Assembly: GCA_032622095.1 (NCBI GenBank)
Contig: CP136063.1
Location: 64,987,897-65,051,896 of the forward strand
Reading direction: 5' to 3'
Source of the DNA: Siphonodentalium dalli
Taxonomy: Eukaryota; Mollusca; Scaphopoda; Gadilida; Siphonodentaliidae
DNA: 64,000 nucleotides
The notes beneath the pieces were generated by a model. That model was not told the origin of the DNA. It did not search any database and saw only the letters and a list, made by a program, of their open reading frames with translations. Below, piece after piece: positions 34,567-46,201 of this stretch. Both the position numbers and the translations under genes were made by a program. Each line of letters begins with the position of its first letter. Position 1 is the stretch's first letter.

Positions 34567-35954
34567 TAACCAATATAAGGATGTGAGGTTTAATGAGAAC
34601 TCCATCCACATAACTAATAAATATGTGTGAAAATTAAAACAAAACAAAATAAATTCCGTGATGGCGTCCAATATGGACTGCCTAATTCTGCTCCAAAACA
34701 TGTATATTGAATATATGGATGTTTATTGGGGGAAACCGATTATTTCAATGATATTTTCATTAACTGGGATCCAAAACCCGACTTACGGGAGCGTGCTTCG
34801 CGCGCGACTGTATCTTAAGCATATGTGCATATTTAATAAGCCAACAATTGGAATCCCAACAGAGAAGATTGGCGTGGGTCCCTTGTGCGATCTGTCCATC
34901 GAAAACTATTTAGACATCTCAAGACCCGTAAGACCCAATAACTTAATATACAGAATAGATACATCTATTGCCTGAGTGACTAATATTTATATTTGTTACA
35001 ATGAGGTCAAATAGTTGCGAAGCCAGCACCACAATTCTTTCCCTCTATAGTAAATCTTAAAACAACTTCTAAAGAATTATTAATTTACCTTATATTTGGT
35101 ATGGAGCGTCCTTGGTTTACTGGAGTTCAGATTTGTTAACATCACGTCACCAAGTTAATTACTTGCGAAGCCACAGCCATAACTATTTCCCTCCATAGTA
35201 ATTCTCAAAACAACTTCTTAAGAACAATTGACCAGGTCAGTCGCGCAATTATTGGAAGAGCCACGGTCAATCATTTTTTTTAAACCAAATGTTACATTTA
35301 AATTATTGCTTTATTTAACCAAAAAGTAAAATTAAATGAGAAAATTTACTTTTACTACTTGCTAAATTTTATCTTTTAATTATTTCATTTAAATTTTAGT
35401 ATTTACAGTATACTAAGTCCAAGTCTTTATAATCTGTTGAGTGACCCCACAGTCGTTTACTTGCTTTGTTAGTAATAATTTGAAGGATTACTTGTTTAAA
35501 CGCAATTGTTATCAAAATATTTTATGTATTTTTTATAATTTCTATTTATATGTAATACTATACTCTTGGTGGCGTTACCATTTCTGACTATGGTTTTCTT
35601 GTAAGACATTGTGCGATGAACTCAAGTATTGTGAGAGCGATCAGTCTGTTGTTATTAGGCGGAGAGATATGTCTTTATGACCTTCAAGTATAGGAGATAT
35701 CGATATACATGACATATAAATACAGTTGGGTTAAAGTGGGCTCCCCTGGTCAGTGTGGTGGCCGTTATGTACACGTATTGAGAGGTGTTGGAAACCACGA
35801 GAGTGAAGCATATATGCATTTGAATGTTCACTACAGCTTTTGTTGCAGGAAAATCTTATTTGTCCAACTCATATTGAAGTTAGTCGTTACAACATGCGTG
35901 GGTGTTGAGAAGATAATTACAATGGACGTGACACGGGTTGCTGTACGCCATTCC
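34567..35954. other. no confident gene
   Basis: A 105-codon frame at 34658-34975 (GKPIISMIFSLTG..) shows no recognisable motif and starts in a transposon-like ATGGCGTCCAATATGG context, so it is not called. GTTAATTACTTGCGAAGCCA at 35150 and AATAGTTGCGAAGCCA at 35010 form a small diverged duplication. Confidence 0.45.
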
Positions 35955-36435
35955 TGGTCATTGTACTGAGAACGTACAGGAACTTCGCAGAATATAGTAC
36001 TAGTTCCTTGAGGCAGTGAGGTATGTGTTCTGTTAGGGTTTCCAAATAACTTCCGAGGAGGGTTGCTACCAGGTCATCTCTGGCTAACGACGCAAGGTGA
36101 AAATATTCGGGTATGCCGAAACTAGAGATAATCCCTTCCCAAAAAAGAGTTTATAATAATGAGTGCGACTGGAGAAGAGCATACGAACATGACGTGGTCG
36201 ATTTCGTTCGAGTACACTTCACTCCAGAGATGACACACTATATTGTTGGCATAGGTAGTCCTGTTGAGAAGCAGTACTAAGTTTTTGAGATATTTCGACA
36301 TGTGGGCGTTTCCATGGAGAAGTTTCCAGACTGTCCAGTTTGATAGGGGATTATGGTGAACTTTCCTCAGAATTCGCAAGGATGGATCGGACGAAACTTT
36401 GGTCTGCCACGAGGAAATGAACGTTCACCCGACAG
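35955..36435 (-). pseudogene. CR1-like LINE ORF2 C-terminal tail (minus strand, downstream part)
   Basis: On the minus strand 36379-36122 reads LRILRKVHHNPLSNWTVWKL, ... NNIVCHLWSEVYSNEIDHVM, FVCSSP. This is a degenerate C-x2-C...H...C tail like that at 9770-10202. After a one-base shift the frame continues FWEGIISSFGIPEYFHLASL, then ARDDLVATLLGSYLETLTEH to about 35960. It is the 3' end of a LINE whose upstream pieces are at 39824-39916 and 41253-41390. Confidence 0.7.
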
Positions 36436-37650
36436 CACTGTGTAGGAACGGAAGTGAACGCTGTATCGCGGTAATCGGACATAAATAAAAGTCGCTAGCC
36501 TCAGCTTGACTACGGTACGTATATTTTCGTCTTTCCCTCCAATTGTGTAAAAATCACAGCCCGGGTGCCAATCTGCCTCGATGAAGGGTATGTTCCGCTA
36601 CATTTTCGTACTAATTTCGTTTCAGTGTCGTGTCTAGTTCTCTCGTAAATCAAGGTTAAACCTCCTATTTTCGTGTTAAAAACACGTCACGTTTGCGATC
36701 AAAAGCACATTTTCAAACTATACGATGTCTTATTTTATAACAAATACATGTTTTGGATGCCTTATAATATCCCTTTGAAAGCCATGCTTAGCGATTGCCC
36801 CCTGTTTCCTGTGTTTTCTCGACATACGAGCCCGATTTCAAAGCGTGGTGCTCCAACAGAATTGAACGCAAGGTAAGATCTGACTAAAAAAACATTGAAC
36901 GCACAGGGGGGGGGGGGGGGGTCTGCAAAAAAATTCCGTATATAGGGCCGGGGTGGGTGGGTGGTCCAGAGGCCGAAAAAATTGTGCTTGTAAATTTTTT
37001 CCAAAATGGGTTTTCTTCAAACAATTTACAAGTACTGACCATGTAATGTTGTTTGTAAGCATGTTAGTACCATGCTTGTTGGTATATGGCTATATAGGCA
37101 GCTATAGTGACTCTTTAGCCTCAGATTTAGCAACATTCTGGATTTAACAGGATCCCGGCCCCGGGCCACTTCACAGTGGACCACCGTAATAGCGTTCAGG
37201 AAACTTATGATCAACGGAAGAAATATTTAGTAACAAAACTAATATATTACCTGAATAAAAGTAATAAAACAAAAAAACTGTATCACAAATTGGATACTAC
37301 ATGTGATATGTGCATATTCGTTCGCCCATGCTGGTCTATACCCGTACCAAAGAACATCACAAGTTGTTAACCCATGGTTCAGTTATAATAATGCAAAATG
37401 TGTTTACGGATTGAACAAGGCCGGTAACTCTGGTATACATTAACAGGCAAAACCTGTGATATGCAGTAATATGTGCATGCATCCTTCCCCTATCATTCTG
37501 GTCTACCACCATACCAAACCACATCAAAATTCGACAACCGACACTTATATTGCAAAAACTTTGTACGGACTGAATTTCATAAAGTCGAACAGGGCCCATA
37601 ACTCTGGTAGGCATTGATGGTCACAACCCGTGATATTATACATATTCTAC

Positions 37651-37682
<32 letters not shown>

Positions 37683-39823
37683 GATAACCGACTCTTGAGT
37701 TATAATTCAAAATGTTTGTACGGACGGACGTACGGACGGCTCGAGACGTCAACTATATACCCGCCGACTAATATCGGGGGTTATAATAACCATATATCTA
37801 TGTGTATACCTAACCAAAAATAATTCCCCTCCCCGGTGGATAAGACTAAAGAGTTCTTTGGTCATGCACAAATAATTGTGGAACCCCTGACCTGTTTACC
37901 ACTATTTACACTGGCCAGTGTTCTCTGTCAGACACAACACACTCGATATATTAATGCTATAATGGGGTCTAGGGCGATTTGTGACATATAGTGTACCTAC
38001 ACAATGCTTTATTATTGTTGTTAGATACTGAAAATACCAGGAAACACCTGGAAATACAGTTTATTTTTCGTTTTTCTGATCTGTGTTTACCAATTAAGCA
38101 TGTTATTGCTTGAGTCTTAAATGGTACACAGCAAGAATTTGCACCAAAAAGGAATAGTGGAATGGGATTGAAAGGCAGTTATTGAAGAACGGCTAAAAAA
38201 AACTCTGAAATTTTGATAAAAACATGATAAAGGGGGTGGGTCCCCAAACTTTTGGAGGAAATTTTTTTTTTTTCACAAATGGGTTGGTGGGTCCCTCGGG
38301 TCGAAAAAAAACTTTTTGGGCCCTATATGTGCAATTTTTTTCCAGACCCCCCCCCCCCGGAACGCACGGTATTTTTTTTTTATTTGTATTGAACGCACGG
38401 TAACATTTCGATTACACCCTTTTTACGACCGGTTAGCATCATATCGCACGTTTCTAACTTGATTTTCACATGCCACAAATGAACATTTTTATATTTCCAC
38501 AGCCAATATTGCTACTTGTGCTAACAAAATGTGTTATTAAAATGGTCAAATGTCACAATCAAGATATGAGCCGCATTAGATCATCCTACAAATAGTCCTT
38601 GAATGTCCAATGTTTGAGATTTCCCCTTGTGTGTTATCTTAACTTGCACTTTAACTATCATGAGTAACCACGAAAACCCCACACTCTTTTGTCAATGGTT
38701 GTCTTTTATATTTTAAAACTATAGATTAACTATAGTTTACAATGTGCTAGAATTTATCCAAAATATGACAAATAGTATCTTGTTTTAGAGGAAATAAGTC
38801 ACATGATAGCATGTTCTAGAAAATAACACAATATAACACAGTATAAACTATATATATACTAGTATTTTATAAATGTAAAATATTACATTCGACCAAAGAT
38901 GGTGGGTTTCCAATGTTACACTCGAGAAAGCGATACCGTTTTTATTTGCACATGATGGTTGCATGGTATACAATAATATCGACACATAATACGTGGCATC
39001 CTAAGTCCCAATGCGATGTACCACATATGGGCGTATATTTAAAGAGCGCTTTATAATTACAAAAGTTCCATATACTAGTAACATAAAAAGACAGGGTTTT
39101 GTTTGAACATAATTGTCATGGCAGCGCACGAAAATATATAATTTAAGGATGATCTAATGCATCTCATATCTTGACTGTGACATTTGACCATTTCAATGAA
39201 CATTGTTAGCACAAGTAGCAATATTGGCTGTGGAAATGTAAAAATGTACATTTGTGGCATGTGAAAATCATGCGATATGATGCTAACCGGCCGTAAAAAG
39301 GGTGTAATCGAAATGTTACCGTGAGTTCAATGCAAATAATAAAAACAAATACCGTGCGTTCAATGTTTTTTTGTCAGATCTTACCGTGCGTTCAATTCTG
39401 TTGGAGCACCACGCTTTGAAATCGGGCACGTATGTCGAGAAAACACAGGAAACAGGGGACAATCGCTAAGCGTGGCTTTCAATGGGATATTAAGGCATCC
39501 AAAACATGTCTTTGTTATAAAATAAGACATCGTATAGTTTGAAAAATGTGCTTTTGATCGCAAACGTTACGTGTTTTTAGCACGAAAATATGAGGTTTAA
39601 CCTTGATTTACGAGAGAACTAGACTCGACACTGAAACGAAATTTGTACGAAAATGTAGCGAAACATACCCCTCATCGAGGCAGATTGGCACCCGGGCTGG
39701 GATTTTTTACACAATTGGAGGGAAAGACGAAAATATACGTACCGTAGTCAAGCGGAGGCGAGCGACTTTTTTATTTATGTCCGATTACCGCGATACAGCA
39801 TTCACTTCCGTTCATACACAGTG
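36436..39823. mobile_element. palindromic element with about 0.7-kb arms, inserted in the minus-strand LINE
   Basis: The outer ends CACTGTGTA.GAACGGAAGTG and its inverse (CACTTCCGTTCATACACAGTG) lie at 36436 and 39823. The flanks share GACAG (possible 5-bp target duplication). The arms run 36436-36903 plus 38360-38592 on the left and 39143-39823 on the right, including GATCAAAAGCACATTTTCAAA and CATGTTTTGGATGCCTTATAA-like blocks. The left arm was later split by G-run element 3. The centre (38593-39142) is non-coding. Without the later insertion the element is about 1.9 kb. Confidence 0.85.
36904..38359. mobile_element. G-run element 3 (1.46 kb), inside the palindromic element
   Basis: Starts CAGGGGGG, then GTCTGCAAAAAAATTCCGTA then TATAGGGCC; ends GGGCCCTATATGTGCAA .. 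CCAGACCCCCCCC. Flanked by GAACGCA at 36897-36903 and 38360-38366. The unoccupied site is present in the other arm of the host palindrome near 39360. The interior shares three diverged modules (ATAACTCTGGTA..CATTGAT, TTATAATGCAAAATGTGTTT) and a GTACGGACGGACG tail with element 4, and is non-coding. Confidence 0.9.
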
Positions 39824-39916
39824 GACAGCTGCCTTCACAAGAGTTATCCACGTTGACAGTTTTGGGAAGACCTCATGGTCCAGGTAGTCGTTCAAATAGT
39901 TTTTTTGATATGCAGT
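39824..39916 (-). pseudogene. CR1-like LINE ORF2, middle fragment
   Basis: The minus strand reads AYQKNYLNDYLDHEVFPKLS, then TWITLVKAAV, matching the region before the zinc-binding tail of CR1-type elements (YL..YL....P....W..LVK). It is bounded by the palindromic element on one side and G-run element 4 on the other. Confidence 0.6.
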
Positions 39917-41245
39917 CAGGGGGGAGTCTGCAAACAAATTCCGTATATAGGGCCTGGGTGTGTGGGTGGTCCAGAGGCCGAAAAAATCGTGCTTGTAATT
40001 TTTTTTCCAAAATGGTTTTATTTCAAACAATTTACAAGTACTGGCCATGTAATGTTGTTTGTAAGCATGTTAGTACCATGCTTGTTGGTATTGGGCTATA
40101 TATGCAGCTATAGTGACTCTTTAGCCTCAGATTTAGCAACATTCTGGATTTCACAGGATCCCGGCCCACTTCACAGTGGACCACCGTAATAGCGTTCAGG
40201 AAACTTAACCCATGGTTGAGTTATAATAATGCAAAACGTGTTTACGGATGGAACAAGGCCGGTAACTCTGGTATGCATTGATAGGCGAAACCTGTGATAT
40301 GCAGTAATATGTGCATACATCCTTCCCCTATCATTCTGGTATATCACCATACCAAACCACATCAAAATTCGACAACCGACACTTAACTTATATTGCAAAA
40401 AACTTTGTACGGACTGAATTTCATAAAGTCGAACAGAGCCCATAACTCTGGTAGGCATTGATGGTCACAACCCGTGATATTATGCATATTCGTTCCCCAT
40501 TTCTGGTCTGTCACCATGCCATAGGCCATCAAAATATGACAACCGACTCTTGAGTTATAATGCAAAATGTTTGTACGGACTGACGCACGGACGGCTCGAG
40601 ACGTCAACTATATACCCGCCGACTAATATTGGGGGGTATAATAACCATATATCTAGGTGTATACCTAACCAAAAACAATTCCCTCCCCCACCCCACCCCG
40701 GTGGATAAGACTAAAGAGTTCTTTGGTCATGCACAAATAATTGTGGAACCCCTGACCTGTTTACCACTATTTACACTGGCCAGTGTTCTCTGTCAGACAC
40801 AACACACTCGATATATTAAGGCTATAATGGGGTCTAGGGCGATTTGTGACATATAGTGTACCTACACAATGCTTTATTATTGTTGTTAGATACTGAAAAC
40901 ACCAGGAAACACCAGGAAACACCTGTAAATACAGTTTATTTTTCGTTTTTCTGATCTGTGTTTAACAATTAAGCATGTTATTGCTTGAGTCTTAATGGTA
41001 CACAGCAAGAGTTTGCACCAAAAAAACTGATAGTGGAATGGGATTGAAAGACAGTTAACACAGTTATTGAAGAACGGCTAAAATAAAGCTCTGAAATTTT
41101 GATAAAAACATGAGAAAGGGGGTGGGTCCCCAAAATTTTTTTTTTTTTTTTTTTTTTTGCACAAATGGGTCGGTGGGTCCCTCGGGGTCGGAATTTTTTT
41201 TTTTGGGCCCTATATGTGCAATTATTTTCCAGACCCCCCCCCCTA
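39917..41245. mobile_element. G-run element 4 (1.33 kb), inside the minus-strand LINE
   Basis: Close copy of element 3 in the same orientation: CAGGGGGGAGTCTGC...TTCCGTATATAGGGCC at the start, CCAGACCCCCCCCCCCTA at the end. Flanked by ATGCAGT at 39910-39916 and 41246-41252. It contains a 75-codon frame (DKTKEFFGHAQIIVEPLTCL ...) with no recognised domain. The same sequence is in element 3. Confidence 0.9.
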
Positions 41246-41252
41246 ATGCAGT

Positions 41253-41390
41253 TGATATTTAATTGGTAGAAACCAAAGAAGACCTAGCGATAGCCTAGCT
41301 GACGCTCGTTTTGGGAGGGATTGTGCGTATTTGAGACATGTTCTGGCGGCTTTGTTCATAATTTGTCGATTGACAATCTATATCTATATT
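41253..41390 (-). pseudogene. CR1-like LINE ORF2, upstream fragment
   Basis: The minus strand reads NKAARTCLKYAQSLPKRASA, then RLSLGLLWFLPIKYQLHIKK, matching the post-RT region (LK..Q.LP....) of CR1/L2-type elements. It joins the 39824 fragment when element 4 is removed, though with a shift and an apparent internal deletion. Confidence 0.6.
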
Positions 41391-42323
41391 TGCGAATGTC
41401 TGTCTGTCTGTCTGTCTGTGTTCTATATAAATTCACAGGGGGCCATCTAGATGACACCAAATGGGTCTACTAGGGGTAACTTTTTACGAGGAAGATAATG
41501 GTCGGGGTCAGAATTGTCTAAACTGACGCCGTCGTTGTCAGGGGCAGAAAAGGGGAGGGGCAGAATTTGTTTTTGTCGCCGATTGCCACGAAACTTACAT
41601 ATAATCATCCCCATGATATGAAGAATCTAACGGTGTGGTTTAAATATGTCAAAAATGGCGTCGTTCGAGTCAGCGATGCACAGAAGGGGAGAGGGGCACC
41701 AAATTTGATAAAACTAATTTTAGCATCTAGATGATACAAAAGGGGTCTGCTAGGGGTAACGTTTTACGAGAAAGATAATGATCGGGGTTAGAATTTTCTA
41801 AAGTGACGCCGTTGTTGCCAGGGGCAGAAAAGGGGGAGGGGCCGATTTTTTTGTCGCCGATTGCCACGAAACCTACATATAATCACCCCCATGTTATACC
41901 AAAGGGGTCTACTTTGGTATGAAGAATCTAACGGTGTGGTTTAAATATGTCAAAAGTGGTGTCATTTGAATCAGGGATGAACGGAAGGGGAGAGGGGCAC
42001 CAAAATTGATAAAACTAATTTTAGCGCCGATTTCCACCATATTAATATATATTCTTCTTCATGATACAAGGAATCTAATTGTGCGATTTAACAACGCCAA
42101 ATTGTTGTCGTTTGGATGAGAGATTGGGGGGGGGGTGCGCACTAAATTTGATAATAATTGGTTTAGTCGCCGATTGCAACCACACTTATACAAAATCATC
42201 CCCATGGTATGATGAGTCTAATGGTGCGGCTTAAATCTGTCAAATGTGGCCCCATTCGAGTCAGGAGTGCATTGAAAGGGAAAGGGGCGCCAAAATTGAT
42301 GCACAATTTTTAGCGCCAATTTC
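41391..42323 (+). repeat. GTCT microsatellite and diverged about 300-bp tandem repeats
   Basis: (GTCT)n at 41397-41418, then repeated blocks: ACCAAATGGGTCTACTAGGG, TAACGGTGTGGTTTAAATAT, GTCGCCGATTGCCACGAAAC and GGGAGAGGGGCACCAAA. Non-coding. The frame changes between repeats rule out a gene. Confidence 0.75.
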
Positions 42324-43105
42324 CAGGGGGGGGGGGGGTCCACTGACCATTTGCCCCCCCCCCCCCAGAAAAATAAAATCTACCCCAGCCGGACAAGAAC
42401 TCGGTTTGACCGGAAACCGAAAAAAACACCGGAGCATACAATTCACGAGAAGGTGCTTGGTAACTTAGTTTAGATTATTATGACTAAAATGGCCATTGTC
42501 TACCAGTAGAACGCAGATTTGTACCTCGTGATGTCATGACATGTACAAACATGCATATTGGTGATCGCAATGCTTTGTATGCACTTTTAAAAATGACAAC
42601 TAGTCATTACCTCGACTTTGAAAAAGATGCAAATGAGATGAGTGAGATACCAGCATATAACTGTTTTCTGATACCATTGGAGGAGAAATTGTTTAATACA
42701 TGGGATAGTTCTGCAGTAAAAATTTGCCAGACAAGTGATCGCAGGGTAGAATTCTGCATTCGACTGGTAGACACTGACATAGTCGGCATTATTAAGAGGG
42801 TTAATGGTGTCAATATCACATGTAAACCAAGACAGTGGTTATCCAAAATTTGTTTTATGTGGATTGTACTACTCATGTATATATGATTTGGATATTAAGG
42901 TTAATCCATATTCTATAAAATGAGAGAAAATTGAAGTTGTGAGTCTGAAAATACATATTTGGAAACAAATTACATGCAAATTTTTCCGACACCCGCCCCC
43001 CCAAATGAATAAGGAAAAAATTTACGTGTAACTTTTTGACGCCTAGGTACAGCCCCCCCCCCCACCCCCGGTACGTTGTGTCCCGCAGTTTTTTCCGGCC
43101 CCCTG
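42324..43105. mobile_element. G-run element 5 (copy of 25877-26699), in the tandem repeat
   Basis: CAGGGGGGGGGG at the start and GGCCCCCTG at the end, flanked by CCAATTTC at 42316-42323 and 43106-43113 (8 bp here). The interior frame at 42536-42886 (EIPAYNCFLIPLEEKLFNTW, then DSSAVKICQTSDRRVEFCIR) is longer than in the other copy, but no domain is recognised. Confidence 0.87.
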
Positions 43106-43650
43106 CCAATTTCCACCAAATTGATACACGCTCTTATCCATGATACGAGGAATCTAATCGTGTGATTTAAAAACGCCATAGTGGTGCTGTTATGATGAGA
43201 GATGGAGAGGGGGTGGTCACCAAATTTGATAAAAAAAATTGTTTAGTCGCCGATTATCACCAAACATATAAACAATCATCTTCATGATATCAGTAGTGTA
43301 ATTGTGTGGTTTAATGATGTCACAAGTGGGGCCATTCGAGTAAGTGGTGAGAGGGACACAACAAATTATAACAATATGTTTAGCGCCGATTTCCACCAGA
43401 TTGATACATATTCTTCTCAGTGATACGAGGAATCTTATCGTGTGGTTTAGATACACCACATTGGTGCCCTATGGGTGAGATATATAATGGGAACCTTAAA
43501 TTTGATATGAATTTCCATGAGTCTAATGGGCGTAGTTTAAATATGTCAAAAGTGGCAAAAGCTGATACAAATATATTTGACACTAATTTCCACCAAATTC
43601 CTACAAGTTTTCTCTAATGATATACGAATTAAATCACATTTGTTGTCGTT
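43106..43650 (+). repeat. continuation of the about 300-bp tandem repeat
   Basis: TTTCCACCAAATTGATACA, GATACGAGGAATCTAATCGTG, GTCGCCGATTATCACCAAAC and related blocks continue the repeat interrupted by element 5. Confidence 0.7.
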
Positions 43651-43766
43651 TGGGTGACGAATAGTGAGAGGACATGCACTATCATTGATAAGATTGCTAT
43701 TCTCAAATATCCACCTATAAGTTATATATAGTCTCCCAGGCCATCTCGATATCGTTTTAAGGAGTT

Positions 43767-44276
43767 TTGGGCGTTCATATTTCACAATCTCGACAGATGA
43801 TGACCCACTTATGTTACTTGAACAATTATATCTTCTCAACTGTCAGTCTGTCATATTTATATGGGGACGGCAATCACGGTATTCATACAATGAGCTATCA
43901 AAAAGAGATACATAGAAGAAGCATTAAACGTATATTTATCATTCTATTTAAGAGATACATATATTCGTGCAAACTGAGAGACCTCGAACCGTCAGAGGAT
44001 TGCATATATATTATAACACAATTGAGTCTGTTTTATTCAATACAGTTTCCACAACAAAGTTACAATATGTCAAGAGATATGGAAGGCCTGTTCAAAAATG
44101 TTGGTCACAGTGTGCAGTCAAATATAGTTTCTTCTAATATAAAAGAAAACGCAGTCAGTAGCTCATGGACTTTTCAGGATCCTCCAATACTGACATCTGA
44201 AAAGGGTTTTAGAACAGACTCATCGATTGACATAAACAACTCAAAATCTCGCTCTGTGCCTGGCACGTGTAGCTGA
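43767..44276 (+). CDS. uncharacterised 169-aa ORF
   Basis: Open frame in low-repeat sequence, starting at a non-canonical position near 43767 with the first internal Met codons shortly after. It has a Ser/Asn-rich C-terminal half (DMEGLFKNVGHSVQSNIVSS ... DSSIDINNSKSRSVPG). No family recognised, no membrane segment or signal peptide clearly present. It lies upstream of the KDZ transposase relic on the same strand and could be a fragment of the same transposon, or a chance frame. Low confidence that it is a gene. Confidence 0.25.
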   Translation: MGVHISQSRQMMTHLCYLNNYIFSTVSLSYLYGDGNHGIHTMSYQKEIHRRSIKRIFIILFKRYIYSCKLRDLEPSEDCIYIITQLSLFYSIQFPQQSYNMSRDMEGLFKNVGHSVQSNIVSSNIKENAVSSSWTFQDPPILTSEKGFRTDSSIDINNSKSRSVPGTCS

Positions 44277-44839
44277 TATGATGCGCAGCAACATTTCATT
44301 TAAACTAAGAATATTTAGCCAATATATAGCACCATGAACAGAGGAGCAGCTGGAAAGTTCTTTGAAACATCTGTATCTTCGTGGAGATATGATAGCCAGG
44401 TGTCCTCAATATCTTAGTCCAACCCACTAGATTGATTGATACATCTCAATATGTAAAACTCAATTGTCGTGTTTTATTTTTTGCAAACTAATGTGTTTAT
44501 GATGTTCATGTATCATATTATAACGTCTGAAGTATACGCAGTTGTAAATAAATACTTCATTATTGGTGGAACGGATTACTCGCGCTTAACAAAATGACAA
44601 TTGACAAGGTGAATCACTGCTTATATTCCATGAATGCAATAATCATGTTTTGTGATGCTATTTGAATATACAATTCATGAAAATGCGTATAACACTTTGA
44701 GCAAGAGTATTCTCTATTCCCAAACAAATATCCACAGCATGCAGATGGTTTCACATCGCATTAACCTGGGCAACGCCGGGTAACCCTGCTAGTATGCCTA
44801 TACGGTCACAACGTTTCTGATGAAAATAATTATCCACCG
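44277..44839. other. no recognisable gene
   Basis: AT-rich spacer before the KDZ relic. Nothing recognised. Confidence 0.5.
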
Positions 44840-45418
44840 CCAACGGCTACACACAAGCAGATGCAATTCTTCCCCAACCATCCACTGATCAGGGGATCTG
44901 GTCATTATGAAACCACGACATGGGACACATCGTCTGGTTGTCGTAAAATGGCAGAAAGCCATAAAAAAAACTAACGCCAGGACTGTTCACAATGTTTTGC
45001 AAACACGGAATTTGCTTGGGATTTCAAGTATTGCAAATCTCCACAAACTGCCTTTGACATTCTGATAAGGAGATTCCGAGTAATTCCCAGTCAAATAATT
45101 TATGACAACTGTTGCAAATTATATTTGTATTCACTCTTGAGGGAACCAGCTAGGTTCAAAAACTCTAAGTTTTTTGTCGATCGGCTGCACTTCCGTGTTG
45201 GACACATCGGGTGTACTTTTGGTTATGATATGCAGACATATAAAAGTGATACTACAATAAGAGACACAAACAGCCAAGTTGTAGAGCAGGCAAACAGTGA
45301 GCTCCACCGAATACAAACTCAACTGACGTATATGTATATGGCACCAGAAAACTTGATAGTGCACGCAGCGGTTTTCCTTGTCATCAGGAACACGGAGAAG
45401 ACAGCAAGAAACAAATAA
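44840..45418 (+). pseudogene. KDZ (Kyakuja-Dileera-Zisupton) transposase relic
   Basis: Three collinear frame segments give the C-terminal catalytic half of a KDZ-type transposase. They are FFPNHPLIRGSGHYE ... SSGCRKMAESHKK (about 44867-44975), LTPGLFTMFCKHGICLGFQV (about 44970-45030), then FDILIRRFRVIPSQIIYDNC, REPARFKNSKFFVDRLHFRV, GHIGCTFGYDM and NSQVVEQANSELHRIQTQLT (to 45418). The HG.C.GFQ, IYDN, VDR.H...H.GC and NSQ..EQAN boxes are the family's hallmarks as I know them. At least two frameshifts make it non-functional. The transposon's ends were not found; the protein normally exceeds 700 residues. Confidence 0.75.
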
Positions 45419-45463
45419 GTATTTTTGTTATAGTTATTTGTATATTTAGTTGTTGTTGCATTC

Positions 45464-45955
45464 ATTTAAAGGTACTCAACCCGTAAAGAGGGTCCCCATC
45501 TCAACAGATTCCAACAACAACAATCCGATCAGAGGGTCCTATATTACTATTTCTTTGGCTTTGGGGGTAAAAAATATTTGATTCGAGTCGAGGAACCCAT
45601 CAAACAAAGCTCAGAGTCATTAGATATTGATTTTTGAAAATTCTTATGTTCTCGAGATGAGTACTTATAACTGCCGTCAATTTGGTAACATGCTCGAGAT
45701 TTTACGCCAAAATTCTATTCAAACAGACAAGGATGGATAACTCTATAATCAAGTGGGTAATAATAACGAATTTTTTACTATCTTCTGGGCCAGAAAGAAT
45801 TCCCGATAATGAAAAATAATAGATTTCTAAAATCGATATCTAACAAATCTGAGCTTTGATGGGTGACTTCCTCGAATCGAATCAAATATTTTTGACCCCC
45901 GAAGCCATTGAAATAGTAATTGAGAGGAGTTTTATCGGGTTGAGTACCTTTAAAT
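45464..45955. mobile_element. 0.49-kb MITE with about 200-bp inverted arms (ATTTAAAGGTACTCAACCC)
   Basis: Left ATTTAAAGGTACTCAACCCG, right CGGGTTGAGTACCTTTAAAT. Inner shared blocks are TTACTATTTC..TGGCTT.GGGG, AAATATTTGATTCGA.TCGAGG and AAAGCTCAGA. The centre holds GGATGGATAACTCTATAATC. Non-coding. The left breakpoint of the 2.61-kb tandem duplication falls inside it (45666), so the second duplicate carries only the right part. Confidence 0.85.
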
Positions 45956-46201
45956 ATAAAATGTTGTTTTTATACATACATATATAGTTTGTCTGTCAAT
46001 ACCCACTAATTTGGACGAATACGCATATGAACTAGATATAATGTGAGTGCTGAATGGTCATGTTTTCACTAATGAGATTTGCGCGGTGTGATGAGATGAT
46101 TACAACAGGCGGATTAGCAACAATGTATCACATTTTCGCTTAAACTTATGTAACTAAGCTCTGTTGTGTAATGTGTTTCACAACCCGCGCACGGTTCATT
46201 T

